Below, one piece after another: positions 1 to 7,682 of a DNA stretch of 64,000 bases (positions within the stretch are counted from its first letter, which is position 1; the number at the start of each line of letters is the position of its first letter). The DNA is from an uncultured Shewanella sp. (GTDB lineage Bacteria; Pseudomonadota; Gammaproteobacteria; Enterobacterales; Shewanellaceae). A program made the translations under genes and the position numbers. The notes beneath the pieces are model-generated. The model ran no database searches. It was not told the DNA's origin and saw only the letters and a list, made by a program, of their open reading frames with translations. The stretch is taken from positions 1 through 64,000 of the forward strand of contig NZ_CANLKR010000025.1 in the NCBI RefSeq assembly GCF_947491715.1. Direction: 5' to 3'.

Positions 1-2
1 AA

Positions 3-287
3 AGGGTTAGCTGTTACGGGGGAGCAGAGATGTTTAATTGTTTTGTCTTATTTCGTCACATAGAGGGTTAGCTGTTACGAGGGAGCAGAGATGTTTAATT
101 GTTTTGTCTTATCTCGTCACATAGAGGGTTAGCTGTTATGAGCTGTTATGGATCAATTGAGACATTAGATTGTTTCGTCATCGTCACTCATGTCACTCAT
201 CATATTGACATAAAGGGTTAGCTGTTACGAGGGAGCAGAGATGTTTAATTGTTTTGTCTTATTTCGTCACATAGAGGGTTAGCTGTT
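3..287 (+). repeat. Tandem 61-bp repeat array with embedded RBS and mini-ORF
   Basis: The unit begins AGGGTTAGCTGTTA and recurs at 3, 64, 125, 214 and 275. Spacing is exactly 61 bp except for the third unit, which diverges after its first bases and is about 89 bp long. Units 1, 2 and 4 each contain GAGGGAGCAGAG followed by an ATG and a 13-codon ORF (MFNCFVLF/SRHIEG). That ORF ends at the TAG inside the next unit's GGTTAG. The last partial unit supplies the likely ribosome binding site of the gene starting at 288, since AGAGGG lies nine bases before its ATG. The array may continue left of the window. Confidence 0.9.
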
Positions 288-902
288 ATGAATAATGAAG
301 TGAAGCAGAATATGTTTTTGCGCTACCTGTCAAGTCGAAGTGCATTAGAAAACATCATGGTACCTATCATTCTTTATACCGTAATGTTTTGGTGTTTTGG
401 TGCCGGCTGGGCGGTGATTTCTACAGCCATATATGGTGTTTGCGTTGCGCTCATTCGAAAGGGGGAAAACACGCTGTCTGTGGTGCTATTACTGCTTTTT
501 TCTGGTGGGTGCCATTATGCGTTTTCTAAAGGGTTTACTCCGTTTGGTATAACACAAGAAAGTGTCTTTTTATCGGTGAGCAGTGCGGTGAGTATGTTGG
601 TGATCTTGAGCGCTTATTCATTAGTGAATCGTCCAATGATCAAGGGATTAGCAGAATCAGGGTTACCGTATCTTAAAACCTTACCCATTAGCGAGACAGC
701 TTTATATCACAGGGTGTGGCATGAAGTGTCAATGGTGTGGATCATCGCCCAAGCCATTAAATTGCTTGTGGTACTGATCTGGGCTCAAGAAGGCAATAAG
801 AGCCTAGATATGATTGTTTTTTTATTTAGTTGGCCTTACACGGTGGCCTTGATAGCGTTCAGCGTGAAATGGCCTAAGAAGCGATGGCAGCGTGCTCTGT
901 AA
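288..902 (+). CDS. Integral membrane protein, VC0807-like (tentative)
   Basis: The product has 204 residues with about five to six hydrophobic segments (near residues 18-50, 60-80, 90-110, 150-170 and 180-197) and a basic C terminus (KWPKKRWQRAL). The ATG at 288 is preferred over an upstream TTG at 249 because AGAGGG sits nine bases before it, inside the last partial 61-bp repeat. The general pattern, with an N-terminal hydrophobic block and a middle RPMIKG-type segment, resembles VC0807-family membrane proteins, but that is an impression from memory and no function is assigned. The mini-ORF of repeat unit 4 ends five bases upstream, so translational coupling is possible. Confidence 0.7.
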   Translation: MNNEVKQNMFLRYLSSRSALENIMVPIILYTVMFWCFGAGWAVISTAIYGVCVALIRKGENTLSVVLLLLFSGGCHYAFSKGFTPFGITQESVFLSVSSAVSMLVILSAYSLVNRPMIKGLAESGLPYLKTLPISETALYHRVWHEVSMVWIIAQAIKLLVVLIWAQEGNKSLDMIVFLFSWPYTVALIAFSVKWPKKRWQRAL

Positions 903-943
903 GGTGTGTTGTTCTTTTATTAATATTAAACAGGTATACGAAT

Positions 944-1957
944 ATGAAGCAAACAATGAATCAATCTGTTGTCCTAGCCAAACATCCTGAAGGGGTGGTT
1001 GAACTCAGTGATTTTCGTATTGAAGAGCAACCACTGCAAACACTTAAAGAAGGAGAAGTATTAATAGAAAATCATTGGTTATCTATTGATCCTTATGTTC
1101 GTCCTAGGCTCAATAAAGATGTATCTATGGTGAATCCCATTCATCTTGGCGAGGTGATCCAAGGTGAAGCGGTTGGATTTGTGCATGAGTCTAAAAATCC
1201 TCAAGTGAAAGCGGGGCAATGGGTCTTTCTATTGTCAGCTTGGCAGCGTTATTTTGTGACGAATGGTAAAAACACGATTATTTTACCTTTGCCTGAAACC
1301 TCATTACCTAAATCGGTCTTTTTAGGCCCCCTTGGCACAGCAGGAAGGGCGGCTTATTTTGGCATGAACCGAATAGCAAAACCTCAGAAAGGGGAAACGG
1401 TTGTGATTTCGGCCGCATCGGGTGCGGTGGGCTCAGTGGCTGGACAAATTGCGAAAATGGCTGGCGCACATGTGGTCGGTATTGCCGGAGGGGAGGAGAA
1501 ATGTCGTTATGTGCTTGACGAATTAGGCTTTGATGCTTGTGTTGACTATAAAGCGAAAGATTTTAAAGTGCAGTTGCGTCAAGCCTGTCTTGATGGCGTT
1601 GATGTGTATTTTGAAAACGTGGGAGGCAAGGTGTCTACTTTTGTTGCTCAGTTACTCAATGAAGGTGCGCGTGTTCCGGTTTGCGGGAACATTTCAAAAT
1701 ACAATAAAGCGAATGTACAAGCCGGGGGGCCAGAGCAATTTTTCCAATCATTACCGAGTGCGCCTCATGCACAATTCTTTCTGGTGACACAATGGCTTAA
1801 AGATTACCCAGAATCTGATCCTTGGTTATTGAATGCCGTTGAATCAGGACAAATTAAATATCGAGAAACTGTTCATCATGGACTTATCCAAGCACCTCAA
1901 GCCTTTGCGGATTTATTTGAGGGGCTAAATAGGGGAAAGCAATTGGTCAAAATGTAA
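944..1957 (+). CDS. NADP-dependent oxidoreductase, MDR family (CurA/YncB-like)
   Basis: This is a 337-residue zinc-independent medium-chain dehydrogenase/reductase. It probably reduces alpha,beta-unsaturated carbonyl compounds with NADPH in the cytoplasm. The N-terminal GroES-like half carries LSIDPYVRPRL. The Rossmann half has ISAASGAVGSVAGQIAK and VVGIAGGEEKC, both hallmarks of the leukotriene-B4-dehydrogenase/CurA group, followed by VDVYFENVGG. Length is normal for the family. The start at MKQTMNQS (944) follows ACAGG; the frame is open further upstream to 884 but that extension overlaps the previous gene. The exact substrate cannot be read from sequence. Confidence 0.9.
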   Translation: MKQTMNQSVVLAKHPEGVVELSDFRIEEQPLQTLKEGEVLIENHWLSIDPYVRPRLNKDVSMVNPIHLGEVIQGEAVGFVHESKNPQVKAGQWVFLLSAWQRYFVTNGKNTIILPLPETSLPKSVFLGPLGTAGRAAYFGMNRIAKPQKGETVVISAASGAVGSVAGQIAKMAGAHVVGIAGGEEKCRYVLDELGFDACVDYKAKDFKVQLRQACLDGVDVYFENVGGKVSTFVAQLLNEGARVPVCGNISKYNKANVQAGGPEQFFQSLPSAPHAQFFLVTQWLKDYPESDPWLLNAVESGQIKYRETVHHGLIQAPQAFADLFEGLNRGKQLVKM

Positions 1958-1968
1958 TGGGGAGCACT

Positions 1969-1988
1969 GCTGACAAGGAGCTGTCAGC
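1969..1988. promoter_or_regulatory. Perfect 20-bp palindrome, candidate operator
   Basis: GCTGACA and TGTCAGC form perfect 7-bp arms around the six-base centre AGGAGC. It lies 12 bp after the oxidoreductase stop and about 40 bp before the membrane-fusion-protein start. No T-run follows, which argues against an intrinsic terminator. A dimeric repressor site is the simplest reading, though a small RNA hairpin is also possible. Confidence 0.4.
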
Positions 1989-2029
1989 AAATCATTATGT
2001 GGGGGAGAATGATCGAAGTGGGTAATATT

Positions 2030-3040
2030 ATGAAAAAAAATGTAAAAAAAATATCACTCTTTGTGTTAGCGGGATTAATGGTGATTGGTGGAAGTTATTG
2101 GTTGAGTTATGGCCGCTATTTTCAAACAACGGACAATGCTTATGTGACAAACGATATCACTAAGTTAAGTGCCAGAACATCTGGGGTGGTGATGGTGTCG
2201 TATATTCATGATAATCAAGTTGTGAAGAAAGGCCAATTGTTATTAGTGCTGGATGATAGCGATCAAAAAGTGACTTTGCAAAGAATGCAAGCCAATGTAG
2301 AACAAGTGTTGTCAGAAATTGACAATGCGAAAGCTGAGTACCAAATGCAGCTTAGCAAAGTGGCAGAGTTTCAATCACAAACAAAGTTAGACTTAGCAAA
2401 TGAAGGTTATACTAAGCAACAATATCAACGCTATATGGCGTTATTGAAAAAACACTTTGTCGCGCAAGGGGATGTCGATAATGAGGAACTTAAATATACC
2501 CAAGCCAAAATCCAATATCGAAAAGATAGTCAAAGTTTAAAAACCCAGCAAGATCAATTGAAAGTCTTGGCGAGCAATGTGAAACAATCTCAAGCCAGTT
2601 TATCTGAAGCGAAGGCTAATTTAGCACAGGCCAAGTTAGATCTCAGTTACACTCGTATTATGTCCCCGATTGATGGTGTGATAAGTGATCGCAGTGAGCA
2701 AGTAGGTACTATGGTTCAATCAGGGGAAACGATTGCGAGCATTGTTTCAGCTAAACCCGTTTGGATTGTGGCCAATTTTAAAGAAACCCAGCGAGCGCAT
2801 ATGAAAGTGGGTCAAAATGTGAAAATAAACCTCGATGCCTATCCTGATCAAACCTTTTATGGGAAAGTGAGCAGTGTTTCCCCCGCAACAGGCTCAACCT
2901 TTGCTTTATTGCCTGTGGATAATGCAACGGGGAATTTTACTAAGGTGGTGCAGCGTCTTCCTGTACGGATTGCTTTTGATCACATTCAACATTTAGCCAG
3001 CGGTTTGTCTGCAACTGTGACTGTTGATACCCGTGTCTAA
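2030..3040 (+). CDS. HlyD/EmrA-family membrane-fusion protein
   Basis: This is a 336-residue periplasmic adaptor for an efflux or secretion pump. One N-terminal transmembrane helix (LFVLAGLMVIGGSYWL) precedes TTDNAYVTNDI, a typical EmrA motif. A half lipoyl domain with ARTSGVV and LLLVLDDSD follows, then a long coiled coil (about residues 80-200), and the returning lipoyl/beta-barrel half with TRIMSPIDGVISDR and KPVWIVANFKETQ. The start at 2030 (MKKNVKK) is chosen for its charged N terminus; in-frame ATGs at 1997 and 2009 are alternatives. No inner-membrane pump or outer-membrane channel gene adjoins it, so its partner lies elsewhere. Confidence 0.88.
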   Translation: MKKNVKKISLFVLAGLMVIGGSYWLSYGRYFQTTDNAYVTNDITKLSARTSGVVMVSYIHDNQVVKKGQLLLVLDDSDQKVTLQRMQANVEQVLSEIDNAKAEYQMQLSKVAEFQSQTKLDLANEGYTKQQYQRYMALLKKHFVAQGDVDNEELKYTQAKIQYRKDSQSLKTQQDQLKVLASNVKQSQASLSEAKANLAQAKLDLSYTRIMSPIDGVISDRSEQVGTMVQSGETIASIVSAKPVWIVANFKETQRAHMKVGQNVKINLDAYPDQTFYGKVSSVSPATGSTFALLPVDNATGNFTKVVQRLPVRIAFDHIQHLASGLSATVTVDTRV

Positions 3041-3047
3041 TGAAGGA

Positions 3048-3803
3048 TCATTTCCCTGTTTTTTTGTTGTCAATGCCCTCTAGTTTATGTTTTTTAACTT
3101 TATTTTTACGTAAACGAATATTTAGCATTTCAACGGTAACAGAAAAAGCCATGGCAAAGTAAATATAAGGTTTAGGAACATGAATATCGACCCCTTCAAG
3201 CATGAGAGTCAATCCAATTAATATCAGAAAAGATAAGGCTAACATTTTCAACGTGGGATTGGCATCTACGAATTCATTGATCCTTTTAGCTGCAAATAAC
3301 ATCACAATGACAGTGAGAATAATGGCGGTCGCCATAATAGAAAGATCTTGAACCAGTCCAATAGCGGTGAGCACAGAATCAAAGGAAAAAATGGCATCGA
3401 GCGCGGCAATTTGTAATAAGACCAATCCCATACTCGAGGCAATCCGAGTGGTTGTCATCTCGCCATGTTCATTAAAGCTATTATGAATTTCATGAGTCGA
3501 TTTCGCCATTAAAAACATACCTCCGCCAATGAGGATGATGTCTCTTCCTGAAATGCCATGTTCAAAAATACTGAACCAAGGTGTGGTTAGTGAAGCGATG
3601 GCGGCTAAAGAAAACAGTAATAATAACCGTGTGCACATTGCCAGTAATAAGCCGATATTACGAGCAATATTCCGTTGATGGACAGGAAGTCGTCCCACCA
3701 AAATACCGATAAAAATAATATTATCGATCCCAAGCACAATTTCTAGAGCGGTTAATGTGGCTAACGCTACCCAAGCTTCTGGGCTGGCTAAAAGGTGATA
3801 CAT
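3048..3803 (-). CDS. TerC-family integral membrane protein
   Basis: The product has 251 residues with about seven membrane segments. It carries the TerC hallmarks LEIVLGIDNIIFI near residue 20 and LDAIFSFDSVLTAIG near residue 135, whose acidic residues lie within helices. TerC proteins are linked to metal-ion export (Mn in several bacteria) and to tellurite resistance in ter clusters. Size and a basic tail (RLRKNKVKKHK) resemble YgdQ-type stand-alone TerC proteins. The gene converges on the membrane-fusion-protein gene with only seven bases between stops, so any terminator must lie within coding sequence. The exact ion is not known. Confidence 0.9.
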   Translation of the reverse strand: MYHLLASPEAWVALATLTALEIVLGIDNIIFIGILVGRLPVHQRNIARNIGLLLAMCTRLLLLFSLAAIASLTTPWFSIFEHGISGRDIILIGGGMFLMAKSTHEIHNSFNEHGEMTTTRIASSMGLVLLQIAALDAIFSFDSVLTAIGLVQDLSIMATAIILTVIVMLFAAKRINEFVDANPTLKMLALSFLILIGLTLMLEGVDIHVPKPYIYFAMAFSVTVEMLNIRLRKNKVKKHKLEGIDNKKTGK

Positions 3804-4347
3804 TAGGATAAAGATCCTTTGTTGGTAGCAGAGCGTCTGTTAGTGAAAGAGTAAACGTCAAATAATGATTAATCAAGGGGGTTATTTTTCTCAAGATCCT
3901 TAAATGTCTCGGGCTTTAGCGATAACAAACACAATGCTGAGGTAAGAGGGTTGAGTGATATGACATTTTATAAATGTCTTCTTTTATGTTGCTTCTTAAA
4001 AGTGGGTATAAAAGAAGGCAATGTCTATTAGTTTGACTGCAGTCACACACTTTAAGTGATAATAACTATATTGTTACAAATGTATCTACTTTTTATGGTG
4101 TAATGAATTAAGGTAACAATTGCTAGCTTCTATTGGCTAAAAGCAGTGTGAAGGTTCGTCTACTTTTTATTACTTTATTCATTTCTATATCAAAGTCTCA
4201 TTTAAATTTTTTTTACATATGTATCCTTGTCGCGCTTTTCGATATTGCCTGTTTTGCTCTTACCTAACTCAAGTGCGGAGTGATAATAGTGGAATACTCC
4301 GAAAGACGAATAGAAATGGTTATTTTGTGTTATCTAGGAGTTGTATT
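3804..4347. promoter_or_regulatory. Divergent intergenic region with a 17-bp perfect palindrome
   Basis: This 544-bp AT-rich region separates the divergent terC-like and guanine deaminase genes. At 3962-3978 GACATTT and AAATGTC form perfect arms around TAT, a candidate repressor operator about 160 bp upstream of the terC start. I see no convincing gene, RNA structure or purine-regulator box in the rest. Confidence 0.35.
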
Positions 4348-5706
4348 ATGTTATTTCGTACTCAATGTGCGGCACTGCTTGTTGCCTCTTTGTTTGCGGG
4401 TCAATCTTTCGCTGAAACCTATGGTGTTAGAGGCAGTATTTTGCATTTTTTAAGTGATCCTGCACAAACAGCGGAAGTGGAAAACAGCTATGAATATATT
4501 GAAGATGGTTTATTGGTGGTCAGAAATGGTAAAGTTGTGGATGTGAAGCCTTATCGCCAACGTCACTCTCAGCGCTTTTCACGTATCGAAGATTACAGTG
4601 GTAAGTTGATCATGCCCGGTTTTATTGATACCCACGTGCATTACCCACAAACACAAATGATAGCCTCTTATGGAGAGCAATTATTGGAGTGGTTAGAGAC
4701 GTATACTTTTCCGACAGAAAGGCAATTTGAGGACAAGGCACATGCTACAAAAGTGTCGAAGCTATTCTTAAATGAGTTGGTGAAAAATGGCACAACCAGT
4801 GCACTCGTCTTTGGCACGGTTCACCCGCAATCGGTTGATGCATTATTTGAGGAAACAGAGAAGTTAAATATGCGCTTGATTGCTGGTAAAGTGATGATGG
4901 ACAGAAATGCGCCGAGTTATTTATTGGATACCGCCGATTCTAGCTATGAACAGAGTAAGGCGCTTATCGAAAAATGGCATAATAAAGGACGTTTACAATA
5001 CGCTATTACCCCGCGTTTTGCGCCTACCTCAACACCTGAGCAGTTAACGGCTGCTGGTCGATTGAAAGCTGAATATCCTGATGTTTATGTACATACGCAT
5101 TTATCTGAAAATACGAATGAAATTGCTTGGGTGAATGAGCTATTTCCAGCTAGAGACGGGTACTTCGATGTTTATCAGCATTATGGTTTAGCGGGTGATA
5201 AATCTGTTTTTGCTCACAGTATTCATTTAACCGATGAAGAATGGGATGAATTTGAACGTACTGACTCTGTGATTTCATTTTGCCCGACCTCTAATATGTT
5301 CCTTGGCAGTGGCTTATTTAAGTTAGGAGAAGCGGAAGAACATCATGTGAGAGTCGGCTTGGGTACTGACGTCGGCGCGGGAACCAGCTTCTCTCAGCTT
5401 CGCTCTTTGAGTGAGGCTTATGGCATTATGCAATTACAGTCTAAGAAAATGTCAGCATTTAAAGGCTTGTATTTAGCCACATTAGGAAGCGCTGAAGCAT
5501 TGAGCCTAGAGGACAAAATTGGCAACTTTAGCCGTCGTAAAGAAGCGGACTTTGTTGTGCTTGATTGGGCGGCGACCGATTTTCAAAAATTGCGCTATCA
5601 AGAGACCAATACATTAGAAGAGAAGCTCTTTGCGTTAATGTTACTTGGTGATGATCGTAATGTGGTTGCGACTTATGTCGCCGGTGAAAAAGTCTACCCT
5701 CAATAA
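4348..5706 (+). CDS. guaD: Guanine deaminase with N-terminal signal peptide
   Basis: A zinc amidohydrolase that would convert guanine to xanthine. Metal and active-site signatures appear in order: PGFIDTHVHYPQTQ (HxH), a lone His-Ser-Glu in THLSEN, FAHSIHL, and GLGTDVGAGTSFS with the metal Asp. The start at 4348 has TAGGAG seven bases upstream; the longer reading to 4219 has no such site. From 4348 the protein is 452 residues and begins MLFRTQCAALLVASLFAGQSFAET, which looks like a Sec signal with cleavage after SFA. Bacterial guanine deaminases are normally cytosolic, so the leader is odd. A purine carrier gene (punC) lies about 34 kb away in this window. Confidence 0.88.
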   Translation: MLFRTQCAALLVASLFAGQSFAETYGVRGSILHFLSDPAQTAEVENSYEYIEDGLLVVRNGKVVDVKPYRQRHSQRFSRIEDYSGKLIMPGFIDTHVHYPQTQMIASYGEQLLEWLETYTFPTERQFEDKAHATKVSKLFLNELVKNGTTSALVFGTVHPQSVDALFEETEKLNMRLIAGKVMMDRNAPSYLLDTADSSYEQSKALIEKWHNKGRLQYAITPRFAPTSTPEQLTAAGRLKAEYPDVYVHTHLSENTNEIAWVNELFPARDGYFDVYQHYGLAGDKSVFAHSIHLTDEEWDEFERTDSVISFCPTSNMFLGSGLFKLGEAEEHHVRVGLGTDVGAGTSFSQLRSLSEAYGIMQLQSKKMSAFKGLYLATLGSAEALSLEDKIGNFSRRKEADFVVLDWAATDFQKLRYQETNTLEEKLFALMLLGDDRNVVATYVAGEKVYPQ

Positions 5707-5718
5707 AGGTTGAGTGAA

Positions 5719-5745
5719 TAAAAAAGCCCTCAATTGATTGAGGGC
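5719..5745 (-). terminator. Intrinsic terminator of the MFS gene
   Basis: GCCCTCAA and TTGAGGGC form an 8-bp stem with a TTGA loop. On the minus strand it is followed by six U residues (A-run 5720-5725 on the plus strand). The stem contains the stop codon of the MFS gene. Confidence 0.8.
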
Positions 5746-7037
5746 GATTCATTGATTGAGAGTCGCTCATTTTTTATCATTGAAAAACCAATCATCATGG
5801 CGATGGCGTAACTGACAGGAATTAAGAATAACATGATGTGAAATTCTTTTAAGTCGGGATAAAGGCTTGGCATATCAAACCATTTAAATAGGCCTGCTAT
5901 CACAAGTAGAGCGAGTGCGCCTCCTAGATTTGAACATACACAGTTTATACTTAATGCATAGGATTGCTTCGTTGTAGGCGCAAGATCGGCTGTAATAGAC
6001 ACAGCGGTGACGATAAAACCACTCACAATACCGAGTAAGCATAGCAATAAAAGCGTTAATACATCATTAATGGGGAAATAAATGACAAGGAGACTGATCA
6101 CTAATCCTATTCCACTGATATAGGTGAGTATGATTGATCGCATATGATAGAAAGTTTTCGTGAGCCAGCCCGCAAAGGGGGAGCCAATGATATACCCAAC
6201 AAAAACGGCTGCAGTGGATGATTTTGCATATAGGCTACTTGCACCGAGTTTATCTGACATGAAAGGCAATAGCCAAGAAGAGTAAAATGACACCATAGGC
6301 AGGCCGTGAAATAGCACATAAGCATAGGATCTGCTGAGATTGGGATGAGTATGATTTTTTAGCTGACTTGTTAATGCTTCATGCTGATGTAAGATGCAGG
6401 GGTAGGTCAGTGGATTGCCTTGTTTGACTTGTATGATCAACAACACCAACATAATAATCACAAGAATGCTTGGGATAATAGTAAAGAGCTTTAACGCATA
6501 GGTTGGCCCAACATTGGTTGCAAGTGGTGTGAAAAGCAGGCTTGCAAGAATGGCTGCAGCGCCGCCAAGGCTAAAAATGAAACCCGATGCCAGTGGGTAA
6601 AAGGTGGGCTTAAAGCATTTTTTAGCGACAAATAAGCTTAATACGAGGGAAAAGCTTGATGCTATGCCCATAAGCAATAAGGCAAAGGCGATGATATAAA
6701 ATACTGATGAGCTGGCAAGGAGTAAAATGGCCAAGATATGTAATGTTAATACAGTGACTAAGGTGAGAAGGTAAGACAAGCGATTAATGATCAATCCCGC
6801 AAAGGGTTGAAACCCGACAAAAGCAATCCAAAAAATAAACAAGACAATATTATATTCTACCGATGATAAGTGCACGATCTCTTTGTCATTCATGGCGGGG
6901 AGGGCAATACTGGGAATAATTCGAAACATATACTGATGAAAGTAGAAACAAAGGGATAATAGCCAAGTAAACAACAGTGACGATAATCCCAGTAATGCGG
7001 GGCGTCCTTGAGTAACAGAAGTGGGACTATAGGCCAT
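5730..7037 (-). CDS. MFS transporter
   Basis: The product has 435 residues and about twelve hydrophobic helices in two halves joined by a central charged loop around residues 200-235 (QVKQGNPL to HPNLSRSYA). The general fold is that of the major facilitator superfamily. The substrate is not evident: the loop-2 motif is only partly conserved (PFAGLIINRLSYL). Its stop codon falls inside its own terminator stem. It converges on guanine deaminase, so a shared purine role is possible but unsupported by operon structure. Confidence 0.85.
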   Translation of the reverse strand: MAYSPTSVTQGRPALLGLSSLLFTWLLSLCFYFHQYMFRIIPSIALPAMNDKEIVHLSSVEYNIVLFIFWIAFVGFQPFAGLIINRLSYLLTLVTVLTLHILAILLLASSSVFYIIAFALLLMGIASSFSLVLSLFVAKKCFKPTFYPLASGFIFSLGGAAAILASLLFTPLATNVGPTYALKLFTIIPSILVIIMLVLLIIQVKQGNPLTYPCILHQHEALTSQLKNHTHPNLSRSYAYVLFHGLPMVSFYSSWLLPFMSDKLGASSLYAKSSTAAVFVGYIIGSPFAGWLTKTFYHMRSIILTYISGIGLVISLLVIYFPINDVLTLLLLCLLGIVSGFIVTAVSITADLAPTTKQSYALSINCVCSNLGGALALLVIAGLFKWFDMPSLYPDLKEFHIMLFLIPVSYAIAMMIGFSMIKNERLSINESPSIN

Positions 7038-7232
7038 AAATTTGATTCATTTCCTCATGGTAAGAAAGCATTGTTTGACGTCAGTATTACGATTGTTAAT
7101 CGTACACTTTTAGGTGGTTTCAATTATTGTTATCTTAGATGATAATAAACTTTCTGTAAAAGTTGCGTGATTTAACGCTGTGTCGTGATGAAAAATAATT
7201 GAGAATGTTTATATAAATAAAAGGATTTTATT

Positions 7233-7637
7233 ATGTTTAAATATTTAGGGATATTATTGACCTGCTTATTTTCTTTTATGGTGCAAGCCGCTGATTATCA
7301 AATTCGTATTTATAATGGTACCGATAAGAGGGTGAGTCGTGGTAGTTTTTCTTGTATTGGAATGGATTGTTCTTTTCCAAGTAGCATTGGAGCGGGAAGT
7401 TCTGGAACGATATATGCTGATGTTGATTCAAATACAAGTTCTGCAATGATTATTTTTGAATATGGGTCTTATCAGTATGAATGCCGAGGAACCATTCGGT
7501 TTACTATTAGCAGTGGAGATATTTATGCCATATCAGGCACCCCGTCTTATATTGCTTCAGCTGGTAGCGCCGGGAATTTACCCGATTGCAATAGTGATTA
7601 TTACAGTTCTAGTTCATGGCAAGTGAGTATGTATTAA
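7233..7637 (+). CDS. Small secreted protein, function unknown
   Basis: The product has 134 residues. The N terminus (MFKYLGILLTCLFSFMVQAADY) is a clear Sec signal peptide with likely cleavage at VQA-A. The mature part is about 115 residues, rich in Ser, Gly and Tyr, with four Cys (FSCIGMDCS, YECRG, LPDCNS) that could make two disulfides, and it looks all-beta. AAGGA lies upstream of the ATG and a strong terminator follows directly, so it is probably monocistronic. I do not recognise the family. It sits beside the Tlh-like lipase gene, convergently, but no functional link is visible. Confidence 0.75.
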   Translation: MFKYLGILLTCLFSFMVQAADYQIRIYNGTDKRVSRGSFSCIGMDCSFPSSIGAGSSGTIYADVDSNTSSAMIIFEYGSYQYECRGTIRFTISSGDIYAISGTPSYIASAGSAGNLPDCNSDYYSSSSWQVSMY

Positions 7638-7643
7638 TGAGTC

Positions 7644-7675
7644 AAACCAATCTGATCAAGATCAGATTGGTTTTT
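7644..7675 (+). terminator. Intrinsic terminator
   Basis: AAACCAATCTGATC pairs with GATCAGATTGGTTT around a two-base centre (in practice a slightly larger loop) and ends in a T-run. It serves the small secreted protein gene. The convergent lipase gene ends only a few bases away, so it may act in both directions. Confidence 0.85.
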
Positions 7676-7682
7676 ATTAAAA

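Noticed and set aside
3..287. CRISPR array
   Set aside because: Repeats are directly contiguous 61-bp units with no unique spacers.
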